From Ignelater luminosus (Eukaryota; Arthropoda; Insecta; Coleoptera; Elateridae): a stretch of DNA of 64,000 nucleotides. This document shows, piece by piece, positions 49,958-62,696 of the stretch. The stretch covers positions 96,622 to 160,621 of the forward strand of contig VTPC01000027.1 of NCBI GenBank assembly GCA_011009095.1, in the 5' to 3' direction. The notes under the pieces are model-generated. The model did not search any database. It was given only the letters and a program-made list of their open reading frames with translations, and was not told where the DNA came from. Every line of letters begins with the position of its first letter. Position 1 is the first letter of the stretch. The position numbers and the translations under genes were made by a program.

Positions 49958-52900
49958 TAGTGATATATGAAAATATAGCTTCTATCAACAGGATCAGCTA
50001 GAATCTATGTCTGTACTTTAAAAAGTATAAAAAGGTATTAAGTTATTGCGAGTTTGGTACAAAACTGTTTCTTTGAAAATTTGTCAGGTAATAAACAAAT
50101 ATCGAATTAACACATTCCTATTTCAAAATTCCTTTGTTTGTGTTTTTTTTGGAATTCTTCATCAGCTAATTTTTGGTTGTTTAATTGGATCCCAGAAGAT
50201 TTTACAGTTAGTAATAAAATTCTTCTTTATTAATTTGATAAATTAGAGTGGTAGTCAATTCAAAACTCTAGTTATAAGAAATGATCTATAGTGTATGAGA
50301 GATTTGATAGATTTCATATTGATAATTAAATGAGGCCGTACTTTGATTTGATTATCAGTTTACTTAATATTTGGTTCAAAGCCTACCTGATAAATTGGAT
50401 GTTTCGTCGCGTTGGATTGTCATAATAACTAACTAACTAAAATTAAAAATATAATATTTTTGAATTTGAAACTTGTTATAACAGCTGTAAAATATTGCTG
50501 GTGATGTTAGCCTTACAGTTTAATTTTTCTCTTTTTTAAACATTTGATTATAAGTAATAAATCTAACAGTGAATGCAATTGATTTTATTTTGTAATAGTT
50601 TAATTGAAATATATACTATGTAATTGCTGCATATTGTTTCAAATCTTTTCTTATTTATTTATTTTATTATTCAAACAGTATAGTTCTGAATTTACATTTC
50701 AAAACTCAGTGGCGCCCGTTTTGCGATTTCATTCACGTATAGAATTAAGGTTGGTTAGTATTTAGACTTAAGCTTTGTGATTCCTTTATTTCCAAATTTA
50801 TTGGAGCTTTCTTAACCGAATAATTAAGTTTGAGTAAAATAAGAAAAACAAAAATATCTATTTAAGTAAACGTGGCGTTACGCTCAAAAAGTAAAGACTA
50901 TAGACAGATTAGGAAAAGCTGGAAGTTAATCTAATATAAAATAGACAGTAAACGTTAAAATAAAAAAATGAATTATAGATCATACGAGTATAAGTTTTCA
51001 GCAGAAAAGGAAAAAAGAAAATTAATACAAATTAAACTCAAATTAATTAACAGAAACATTTTACTGCTAATTCTATTTTGGATATAATTCAAAGTTAGAT
51101 GCCACTAAATTAATTAGTTGTTTTAAAAACCTGCTTCTAAGACAGGCCAGATAACATTTAGTTTTTAATTTAAGAAAGGTCATATAAAGTACAATTCTTG
51201 CAATTACGAAGTCTAGCAGGTTATTTCAATCTTTGAATGCAAATAAACTACAAGGCAGAATAAGAATGGTTATTCAGGCATGATGCAGTGTTGGAAAAGC
51301 GCCTACCCATTTTCTCTTGAGAATAGAGAACTGAACGAAATCCGCTGACACGTATACGCTACGGAAATCAATAGAAGTGGCTCTAATGTGTATTTAATCA
51401 AGAATAATTGTGCGCCTTCGATAAGTTAATGCTTTCGCTTATTTACTTTAAATGTAAAATTCCCAAACCGGTTTTCTTTTTTACGATAGGTGCATGCAAA
51501 AAAGTAATCACTAAACAATTTTTTCCCATTTATAATTCAGATAATAAGCCTGCTTCAGAATTTTCCCAAAACCATGTGTTGTAATTATTAACAGTCGCTG
51601 GCCGTTTTAATTGATTTTCCCTTAAAGTTACGTAGTTAAATTTTCCGTAAACGGGTTAACATTTTACGCATGTTGAATTAACACATTGTTTTCAGATTGT
51701 AAATTACATAGAAGCTTTACGAGAAAAACCACATCTAAAGGTTAACCAAAAATTAAATTTTCATAATGTTTGAATAATTCTGTCTTAAATTTGAATTAAA
51801 TACTGAAATATCAATGTTTGGAATTTTTGAACCATAAATATTCAACCCCTTTGAACGTAATCCAAATATAAGCGGTTTAAGATGATTATGGTTCTATGTT
51901 TTCGTGTGCTTTCTTGCATCTGATTACAAATAAGTTCATGTTCAAAGCTTGTTATGCGGTGGCTTTAATATCGTTACGTTTGTTCTAGATGTTTTGCGGC
52001 TCTTCTATACACAGACAAGGTGAGATTTTTGTATAAATTACTTAGTAGTAAGTACATTGCTTTTCGACAAATATAAATACAAATAAAACCCAATGTGAGA
52101 TATGTGTGTGGAAAAATCCAATAAAACGAGGTTAAAAAAGGAAAAACAAAAACAAGTACGAGCGTAGAAAAAAACTAACAAGTTTTATTCAGCTTTTCGG
52201 TAAAATTCCACCCACGCATCTGCACGAATCTTTAGTACAAAACGAGTAGGTTGGAGCATATTTAGAATATTCGACCATTTTATAAAGCTTTGAAATAGGT
52301 AGGCGTTTTCTAGAAGATAAACTAACTTAGTAAAGTTAATACTTAATAAATATTTATAAATGATAATTTTTAATTTATATAATTTAATAAACACGAAACT
52401 GCATAAAAGAAATTAATGTCGTTAATCATAAAATTGAATTTAAATTATAAGGGAGGGAATGTAAGAATTATAAAAAATTGTTGGAATAGGCCACTTGAAG
52501 AAGAGAGTAGACAATAATTACAGTTTATGAACTTGAAAAACAGTTTTAATGAAATAACAGGGGAATCAAAGAGATTGTACAATAGAAAACTCTTCTTCTA
52601 TAGCTAATTAGCATGTTTTATAAAATACAAACCAGCTACGAGTTAGTTAACTAACTCTAAAATAAGTATTTCAAAAACGTCAGAGATCGCATAATAAGGC
52701 CAGTCTTAAGTATAAAAAATACAGCAGCTACGTTTTTTTAAACCTCATGTTCAAGTATCTCCGAGTAGTCGAACAGCAGTGACAAATTAGTGATTTAGTT
52801 TATGTAAACGTTTTCTTTGTAATTCTGGGTAAAATATTTGGTTTATTAGATTATGAAAGTATGTCAATAGAAATGCGCCAATAGTACGGAAGCTAGATTA

Positions 52901-55900
52901 GAAATGGACAACTCAGGGTACGTTACTTATTTTGTAAACACTAAGAAAAAAAATAGGAATTAGAAGAAAAGAACACTACTCCACTTATTGTGATCAGCCA
53001 TATATCTTTTATCAAAATCGAATAATTTGTGTAAACATTAATGCATATTAGTTTTGAAGTCAGTAAAAATGTATTTTATAGTTTAAAATTGCATTGTTTT
53101 ATTTGTTCAGCTAAAAATTGGAAAAAATAACAGCCTGTCAACTTATAAATGTTTGCTCGTGGATTCGTATTATTATGTTTACAATAAAATGTAAAAAATA
53201 CTTTATAATATAAGATACATTTGTAAAAACTTCAATAATCAAATCTAATCGAATCAGTTATAAAAGTGTTCAAATTATTCTAAAGGCAAAGCTATACTAT
53301 AATATAATTATAATTGCGAATTGTAATTCAAGTTCATATCTCTACTTTAAATTCTCTTTTGTCAATCAAAAATGTAAATACGCCATTCTAAGAAGTTCTT
53401 TCTAATAAACAAGTAATTCTTTTAAGGAATTAAATAAAGAGTATCGTTGGTGTTGTAACGCTTCGTCAGTTTTCATGACATAAATATTTAAACTTTTTGA
53501 AATCCCGCTAAGAATTCACTAATTTAGATTGGTATGGAAACGACATAAGACAATGCAAGTTCGTATCTTCGATCTTCTCAAATTACTGTTGAATTTAATA
53601 TTTGGGTTGCTCATTTATTAAATTGAATTATAAACCTTCTATTTTTGAGTTTTTTCCATTTAAATTATCCTTTGTAATGAAATAGATCTTTTCGGAATTT
53701 TAGTATTTATCCTTTTTTGGATGTTTTCTGTTTTCCCCTGTGATAACCTTATTTTTGTTTGACAATCTTTTAAGATTTCTAAATTGAGTTAAAAAAGTAA
53801 AATGAAGGTTGAAAATCATCTATCACCCTTTTAAAATAAGTTTTATAGGTTAAGTCACTTTCGTATTTTGAATTCAGCGCGTAACCAGCTTACGGTTTTT
53901 TTATGTTGTCATCCGCCTCGTGAACGCATTGTGTTGTCGACCCTTGCAGCAACAAGTTGTTGCGATTTGTGATTGTTTCTTGTTAATGTAATTCACTTCT
54001 AATTTGTGGATTTTAGTGGGAATTCTTTGGTTGTTAAATTTTTAATGCAAGCCTTCTGTCGTCGTTAGATTTTATTAAATCATACTGTTCGTCAACTTGG
54101 TATCTTGGTTATCCTACATTATTCTCTGGAGACCAGGAGATTTATATTACCAAACCTCTTGGGGTTTAGCATCGTAAAATTTAAGTAACCAACAGAAGAA
54201 CTTTGTAACTTGTCTGAGCTGGAATTTGTAGAGGAAATATTGCGTAATCAGACTGGTAAATTTCATAGGGAGTGGTCACCGTTCCCTGTGATTGTAAACG
54301 TAGCTCTGGTGAGTTGATACAAAAAGTTTATGATTGTACGTACATCACTACTTGAAATACTCTGAATTTTGATGAAAAAACACCTGTGTAATGTATCACA
54401 CAGGTATCTTTTGTATATTTTGTAAAATCGTTTTTTGTTTAGCTTAAATTCACTATACCTTTTTTTTAAATAATATATGTATAGCTCAAACTTTGATTAT
54501 GTTATTACAAACATAAAGAAGCGTAACTAAAGTTTTTTGTTTATTGTTGATCTGCTTTTGTTTCGTGTAAAATATCTTTTTTTAAAGGTTTTTTTAAAGA
54601 AAAGAACATCAATATAGTTTCAAACTATTGATCCTTATATTATTATTAATATAGTTAGCTGTAAATTACAATAAACCCGGAATGACGTCATTTCAACCGC
54701 AAGTTTAGGGAAAGAATAAAATTTCTAGCTTGATGTATTTGTTTACATATTTTTTTTTTACTTTTCTGATTTGCAATAAAACATATTGATTGGTTCCTTA
54801 TTACATTGTTTTTTATTGTGTATTATTAATAGATAATAAATTTGTCTTAGGCTTGTGTTTCTCCCCGAGTTCAAATAAACTCTAGTGCTCATCTCTGTAA
54901 CGGTCATTTGTTGTTCTTTCCCGTTATATGAAGATTGGCTTTTTGCGCTTTTGGGGGTACCCGTAGTTTTTTAATTTTGTAAAAGAAAAAGCCCTTGATC
55001 ATGAATTAGGAACGTTGGGTTACAAATTTTATTAGTCTGGGTACACATTTCTCTTGTTTTTAGATTGAAACATTTTTCGTTTTTCACAACTTCTAGAGAG
55101 GTGAAACGCTGGGTATATTTATTTCAAATATTGATGTTTAATTCTCCGCAGTGGAAATTTAAGTGTTCTATTATATTCTTTCCCGTTAGAGGTGTTATAT
55201 TCTAGAATTTCTGGATTAGAAGGGTTATGAATAGATGTTCTTCCGGATTTGAATGGTGATTTTTTTATCCTCTTGAAGGTTAGTATATTACGGTTATCTT
55301 GGGAGTTTCTTCTTTCCTTGAGTTTCTCATTACTTTTACCAATAAGATTTCTTTAATTGAAGCCCTGGATAGAATCTTATTATTGTTTAAAATTTGCTTA
55401 GTTTTCTTCCTGCGTTGAGCGTGGAACATATGAATCGGTTGACCCGACTTTTTGGAGAAATGACTGCTTGCGTATGAGTTAGTTGTGTTACTTTTGATTC
55501 GTCAAATTTTGTGAGTGAGTAAAAGAAAAATCCTACAATTAGGGGTAAGTTTCCTTTTCTTGTGCTTCCTTGTACCCACCAATTTTGATTGCCGCTTCTT
55601 GTCCCCAGTATTTTATTTTTACCTGAAGGCTACTGTCCGGAGTTGGAAGCTAGTAAGGTTCATCTGGTGGGTTCCTCGACTTATTCCCGTTTGGAAGTCA
55701 GGAGTCTATTCATCAAACTAAACTGTTGGATTTTATCGTCCCGGGATTTAAGACGGGTATTAAAAGGATCCAGTGCTAAATTGTTGTCCTTCGACGTTTA
55801 ACTACAAAATAGAGATTTCTTTGTTTGTAAAAATTTTGTACTTAAAATAACTTAAGAAGTATTCTTTTCAGCCATTTTGATAATATAAAATTTAATCTTT

Positions 55901-56350
55901 TTGTTATAACTGAATCTTATGATGGCCTATCGCTCATTATAGTCGTAATTTCTTTTTGTTTTGAACTGCAAGTCATTACTCATTAATTTGATATTTCATT
56001 TGTTTTTAGTAAATTTTAAACAAAATTTGTCATGTTAGTTTTTTTGGTAATTCTTTAGAACTACTTGTTTTCTATTCAGTTTCTGCATCTAAATTGAAAC
56101 TTGTATGCAAATTTTTTCCCTTTAGGATTTAGCTTCCGCAGCTTCCGTACGGAACCCGCCGAAGGTTGTGGTAAGTTCTTTTTTTTCAATTTGTGTTTGA
56201 AACTGCTTGTTGTTTATTTGCTTATAAAATGTTTTGATAAGTTGGCTCTTGATAGTTAATAGATCTACATTGCAATTTGCAAAGTAACGTTAATTATAAT
56301 TTTTTTATTAATTGTTCTTTATTAAATTTTGTAACTTGGAGGGTCTTGTA

Positions 56351-56397
56351 ATTATTATCATTATTATTATTATCATTATTATTATTATTATCATTAG
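56351..56397. repeat. (TTA)n with TCA interruptions
   Basis: ATT/ATC trinucleotide tract of 47 bp. Confidence 0.9.
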
Positions 56398-57002
56398 AAA
56401 ATTGTTTTAAAATTAATTTTTCCTTTTATTGTGGCTGTAAAAATTTAAATAGAAAAATGCATTTTTACGTTCATACTTATGAACTTGCAGATTAGCGGTT
56501 GGAGTGTGCCGGCCGGATAAGTCTATTGTACTAACTTTTTGATAACATTGAACCTTATAATAGATTTTCCAAACACGAAATTTTTATTGAATTTAACTTT
56601 CAATATTTAATTGGTTTTTTGATAACAATTGGATTTTGTAATTAGTGTGAAGGTTAGGGTTTGTTGTAACTTAACTTGCATTGTTGAGTATTTTTGTGAA
56701 CTTGTACAGTTTTGATTTAATTAAAAATTTAGTTTAATAACTTATATATTTGATTTGTTGCGTGTTATCATTATTCATTATTAATTTGGATTACATAGTA
56801 TCTTAGGTCTTTACATAAAAGACAACGGCGCCGAACTCTTGTTCATATAATTTTGTGTTTTTTCTTATAAATAATTTTCTTGAGTAAATAAATTTCCTCT
56901 GTTGGATTTGCTGTTGTTTTATTGTGTTGTATAATCAATCCCGATCTACGCTCAAGGCTACCAGCTGAGCTTAGTCAGGCCGAGGACTTAGTGATTCTCG
57001 TT

Positions 57003-57024
57003 TATATATATATATATATATATA
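57003..57024. repeat. (TA)n microsatellite
   Basis: About eleven TA units. Confidence 0.95.
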
Positions 57025-59053
57025 AATGTAACGCAAGGCCACATTACAACATTTTTTTGGCATATTTGTTATTTCCTTTATTCATTATATAGAATCGTAT
57101 GACAAATTGGTTGTTTATTAATGTAATTGTATACCCCAATCTAAACTTAAAGTTGTCTGACATCTACTACTCAAGTGAGGTAAGTCTTCCAAAGTCGATT
57201 ACTAGGATGAGTATTAACTTTGTGTTGTTCGAATAAGTAACTTTTCAAGCACGTTGCAGGTTTTTACTGATATCAGAAAAGTGTCGATATATTCAAAGTC
57301 TCAAACTTCACCTGTTAAGGAATATGATAATAATGCGTGTCTGATGTGTTAATTTTATTGAAAAGTTTCAGAAATGCTTTTTAAAAATCAATAAATTCAT
57401 GATTTCTTGAGTGACGAAACCAAGAATGCGCACAGGAGCGAACCGCTCGAAAAAAAAGTCAAACCAGCGCATAGCAAACATATGGCAGTCATCGCCCATT
57501 ATGCTTTAGGTATTTAATGGTTTATGAACGTATCATATTGCAGTAATCCTGTTATTTTTAAAGTTAACTCTAATATTTAGATAATTTGATAAATTATTGT
57601 AGTTATTTCATTCATCGTACAATTAGAGTGTAATAATTTACATTATAATTATGATTCAAGCGTTTATAAGACACTTGTGAATTCAAAAAGAGATATTAAA
57701 ATTATTGTTTATTATTACAATAAATTCATAGCTGTTGGACTACAAGGAACACAGCGTTTTCTTGGTTGTTACATCCTTAGCATTAGCTGGAAAATAAACT
57801 TTATTAATTAATTGTAGGTCAAGGATGTACCAACAAAGTCGACATCCCCGTTTTAAATAACAGTCTTGAGGAGCTAATATAAATACTCCAAGAGAACAAC
57901 AAAGCTCTTACAAGTTTAAATTTCCTCTCTTGTCGTAACGAGGTTATGCTTAACTTTTGACACGTTTATCAGTTACATTCCAAATTTTAATAATACAAAC
58001 ATTAACTACATTATTGAAACACAGATGTTTATCGACAAAATTCTATTATAAAAATCTTGATTAAACTTTATTGTTATATTTAGTATCTTTATTAATATTT
58101 CTTTCAAACTGGAATTTTATTTTGAAAATGAGTTTTACCTTATTTGTGAATTTTAGGGGAAAAGCTGTAACTGATCGATAGGTAAGTGGAAGTCAATGTA
58201 AATTTAAAAGCTTTTTTCTTCGTCTAAATTTTTAAACAGGACTTAAAAGTGGAAGTGTTTCTCTTTCAGTCTGTTAAAATTTAATTTAATTACATTTTCG
58301 CAAATTTAAATCGATTTCCAGATTTGTAAAAATTTGAATTCTATAAATAATAGAGAAATTTCTTGTGTAGTTAAAGTAGGATTAATTTTGAAAAGACAGT
58401 AAACCAAAAAATAGTTAAAGTTATTCGTTTTTGTAAAGATTAAAAGTTTATGTATGTAGTTGTTACATAAATATCTAAAAAGTTGTTACTGATTACAAAA
58501 TTTGTAATTATAAAGTTTGTGGAATACAACATAAATGAACTTGTTTAACAAAATAATTATAAGTTCAGAAAAGTTTGTGTAGTCACTTAAATGTAAACGA
58601 AAAGATAAAGGAATTGTAAGAAAACTTCTTTCTAATTTTTTCTGTTGCCATTAAAAAGTAAAAACCGTTCGGTATTACATAAAAAAATATTTTTTTTTAA
58701 ATTCCTAAGAAAGTCACGGGAGAGAGTCTGAGATATTTTATACTTTGCATTGCATTAATGCTCTGATTTGTTCCAGAACTGCATGTGGAAATTAATTCAT
58801 TATTAGTTATTGTTTTTATTTTTATTTTATCTGCCTGTCCTTTTCACAACACTATAGGAAACCGAACAAGGATTTTAATTCAAAATCAAAAGCAACAAAC
58901 TATTTTATTTCTAATACAAAAACAATTTTTTTGAAACTCTCTTATTTTGTCAATAAAAGCAAATTAGTTGTTATTTTTAACTTCAATACTTTTTATTAAT
59001 AATATCATAAAATAATTTCTAAATAATCCTGCACCGATATTAACTTATATATA

Positions 59054-60324
59054 CCAGGTGTATACCTATGAAATGAGACTTTCAGCTATTAGACCACAGA
59101 TGTCGCTAGGAGTATTTTTAAACTGTCCCAAATGTCTTATTTTTTTCGTCTGTCATCTGTCAACAATATTCAATTCATTGTTTGTGATGTTTCATACAAC
59201 AACGCATTTTTTTCGCTCTTAAAAATGTCGAATTTCGTGCCTTCAAACTACGATTTGCGGACATCGTTGATTTTCTGTTATCAATTGAAGAAAAACGCTT
59301 CTCAAGCTCATCAAATGCTTATAGAAGCTTACGGTGGACATGCTCTAAGCAGAGCACAGTGCTTCAGGTGGTTTGAAAAATTCCGAAGTGGTGATTTTAG
59401 CGTGGAGAACGAGGAACGTGGCCGGCCACCGAAAAAGTTTGAGGACACCGAATTGCAAGCATTGTTGAATGAAGATGATGGTCAAACGCAAGAAATGATG
59501 GCAGAGCAGTTGGGAGTGACCCGAAAAACCATTTGCAAACGTTTGAAAGACATGGGCATGATTTTAAAGGTCGGAAGATGGGTGCCGCATGAACTGACTG
59601 AAAGGCAGCAAAAGAACCGAAAAACCACTTGTGAAATGCTGCTCTCCCGGTTCAAAAGGAAGTCTTTTTTGCATCGAATCGTTACGGGTGTATTTCTCCA
59701 ATCCCAAGCGTAAACGATCGTATGGTCCGCCCGGCTACAAGCCAAAATCAACGGCCAAACCAAATCGCTTCGGCCGCAAGGCAATGCTCTGTGTTTTCTG
59801 GGATCAGCATGGTATGATTTGGTACGAGCTATTAAAACCAGGTGAAACAGTTGACGGTGCACGCTACCAACGACAATTGGCCGATTTGAACAGCGCTATA
59901 CACCGAAAACGCCCAGAATATGCCGATCGGCGTCACAAAGTAATTTTTCTTGATGACAATGCACCACCACATCGAACAAGAGCGACCCGGGAATTGGTGG
60001 AGACGTACGATTGGGAACCGCTGGTGCATGCGGCTTACTCACCAGACTTGGCGCCTTCCGATTATCATTTGTTTGCATCGATGGGCCACGCACTTTCCGA
60101 GCAGCGCTTCAATTCTCACGAAGAAGCCAAAAAATGGCTAGATGATTGGTTTGCGGCCAAAGACGGCCAATTTTTTTGGCGCGGCATTAACAAATTGCCT
60201 GAGAGATGGGTAAAATGTGTCGCTAGCGATGGCTATTATTTTGAAGATTAAATTTGTAACCATTTTTTGTTAATAAACGTTTAAAATTGAAAAAAAAAGT
60301 CTCATTTCATAGGTATACACCTAT
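59054..60324 (+). mobile_element. Mos1-type (mauritiana-like) mariner, about 1.27 kb
   Basis: The left end CCAGGTGTATACCTATGAAA and the right end, whose reverse complement is CATAGGTGTATACCTATGAA, are inverted repeats continuing through TGAGACTTT. The left is preceded by TA (59052-59053) and the right is followed by TA (60325-60326), allowing for a one-base difference at the tip. The TIR resembles that of the mauritiana subfamily (Mos1), as does the protein. Confidence 0.9.
59225..60251 (+). pseudogene. Mos1-like transposase lacking the first catalytic Asp
   Basis: The start MSNFVPSNYDLRTSLIF at 59225 aligns with the family start; the frame also opens earlier at 59132. HTH regions cover about residues 5-110, and the WVPHELTERQ linker is intact. 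The frame proceeds to FLHRIVTG and breaks at 59687/59688: a gap of 14 nt, judged by the family, removes the GDEKW segment with the first catalytic Asp and shifts the frame. The second part (to 60251) is otherwise intact: VYFSNPKRKRS, VIFLDDNAPPHR with the second Asp, and YSPDLAPSDYHLF with the third, 34 residues later. The end reads CVASDGYYFED. Adding 14 to the 1027-bp span gives 1041, the same length as the other two mariner genes here. It is certainly dead, but mildly so. Confidence 0.9.
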
Positions 60325-60854
60325 GTATATAAAAAATTGCCATAGTGGACCTGTCAGATCAACTGCTTTGATTCGAATTCTTCTTCTTACACTACGCTTT
60401 ATAATAATCGTATAGTATAATTTTTAAATTTTTCGTTGACCAAAGACATGAAAACAATCCTACAGGCATATAATGTTTGAAAACATTTCCATGCTCCAGA
60501 GATAAACTATGTTAAGTCCAAATTTAGCAAAATTGGATTAAGAATGTTAAGTTACTCGAAACTTAATTGTCCTTTCTTTACTGGTTTCAATTTTTTTCCA
60601 CTATAGCTGTTACAAAACCAGCCGCCGAAGGCGGTTTATTTCCAATATTGATGAACTCGGCATTGAATGCCTTCCATTTTATTCTAGTTTCACTGAACTT
60701 AACATATATACTTATATTAAGTTTGAATTAGCATCATTACTCTGTTTTTTTTCTGTCTTAGTTACCTTGTAGCTCTATTGTGACTCTTTTCTCCTTACTA
60801 ATATATAAGTTTACAATAAAGCCTAACTTACTATGCTTTTGAATATTTCATTAA

Positions 60855-60895
<41 letters not shown>

Positions 60896-62696
60896 AGAGA
60901 AAATTAAAAGTTTCCAGATAAACAGATATAAGTATGATAGTGCTATTTAGAAATATTATAACATCGCCAGCATCACCTAGTGATAGTTAAAAAGACTTCA
61001 GTAGATATACAAATAATGTCTAATAGAAAACATCGACTTTTCTAAGTGGCTGTTTGAAAAATGAATTTGAACTAATCTAATAAAAGTAATAATGTAATGC
61101 TTGGGTTTCTTTTATTTTTGTGTAGACCATCTCGTTTAGAAACTTTATACCTGTTTGTAGGGATCCTTGGATAATTATTTTTTGAGTACCCCTTATTAAA
61201 GCTTTGTATGTTAGTGATGTAATAGTTTCTGGATGCTTGTACAGTTTACTTTGGCTGACTGATCAAACTTTAGCAAAGCCCGTAGCAATTTCCTTTGATT
61301 GATTTAACACTTGCCTGCTCATGGTTGAAAGTTCATCTCGAAAAAAAATTCTAGAGGTGTATCAATTTTTTGTATGTAACAGTAAGTTACTATTGATTTA
61401 CTAGTTATACTTTTATGCGTTCTTTTAATAAAAAAGCTCACAGTCCAGGAGAGGGTAAACTAAACTTGATGTGGGCCACATTGAAGCGTTTAAGCTGTGT
61501 CAGAAGAGATTTTTGTGCAATTTATTTTTCTTTATATTTAATAAAGTCTGCTGATCTTAAATGTTCGTTAATTCTTTTCAACGTAGGAAAATATAATAGC
61601 GGGTGCTAAAAATTGTTTTGAAAATAATTTTAATTTGTGAGGTCATTTGAAGACACCATATATTTACTGGATATAAGAGTAATTCTGAATAATACTGGAA
61701 GGTTGAACCTGATTATCAAGTTCCTATTGTGACAAATGCGATTAGAAGGAATCTTCTGATGACATACTAAAGTACTTGTATCTAGCAAAAAATTCAAAAA
61801 TGGGAGAATCTAGTGCATTTTATAAAATCAGATCTATTTTTATCCATCTTAACGATGCTTTCAAACAAATTGACATTGATAATAATTGCTCTGTTGATGA
61901 GAGCATAATTTCCTTGTAGCGTTGCACGCCTTTCAACACATCTTAGAAACCAGAAATTTTAAGAACATTGACTTCTACAAATGTGAAAGGTGCGCGCTAG
62001 ATCTTCACAGAAAAAGGGTCTTGCTTTTACCTACTTATTAATAAATTTCATAGAAAAAAAAGGATCTTGCTTTTGTTGATTAATTCCTCTTAAACGACTA
62101 CCGCAATATTTCTTTGAAGATTTATAGAACACTCTATGAAAAATTCTTGGAAACTACAAATCTCACACCTTGTGTACAGGTATGAAAAGCTTGTCAACAT
62201 TTTATAGGCTCTCTTAATGTTTGAATCTCAACCAAACATCAACTCACATCAGTTGATCACTTCTTTACGGTTCCAGAACAGTTGTAACAACTTGTAAACC
62301 TGTTATAAAGTGTTAATAATAATGTTAATTATTTTATACTTTTGTTTATATATAATCACCTCAACCACAGCTCTAAACAGTGATATAACATTCGTAACTT
62401 CCGAACTTCTTCTTTGGTGACCCCGCTCTTCACCCTATTATGGTTTCCGTGGAACTGAACAATTTATAGAGAGCAAACCTATAAGGTTTTGGTTTAAGTT
62501 ATGGTGTTTGGCTAATTCCGGTTGATTGTTATACCATGTGGAACCTTACTGTGGATCACTAATTTGCCTACTAGAAACGACTTATGAGAACGGTAAAAAC
62601 GTAGTTTTAGGATCACAACATGCAAGCCTTCTTAAAGGCGTAAAACTATTTTTTGACAACCTATTCTCTTTAATTGGACTACTATACGAGGGCGGT
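60325..62696. other. Non-coding stretch between two mariners
   Basis: No recognised gene. A 34-bp (CT)17 tract lies at 60858-60891. A phrase GGATCTTGCTTTT and a close variant occur about 60 bp apart near 62010-62080, a minor repeat. Confidence 0.4.
60858..60891. repeat. (CT)17 microsatellite
   Basis: Seventeen uninterrupted CT units. Confidence 0.97.

Larger units (their letters stand above)
49958..59053. other. Long T-rich non-coding stretch
   Basis: About 9 kb without a recognisable gene. TGGCGCCCG at 50710-50718 resembles a tRNA-Lys-type primer-binding site, but no retroviral-type frame follows. An open frame at 55589-55801 (PEGYCPELEASKVHLVGSS..) is in a GC-richer patch but is unidentified. 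Simple repeats lie at 56351-56397 and 57003-57024. Confidence 0.4.

Noticed and set aside
59482..60141. Several minus and alternate-frame ORFs over the Mos1-like element
   Set aside because: They are shadows of the transposase reading frame.
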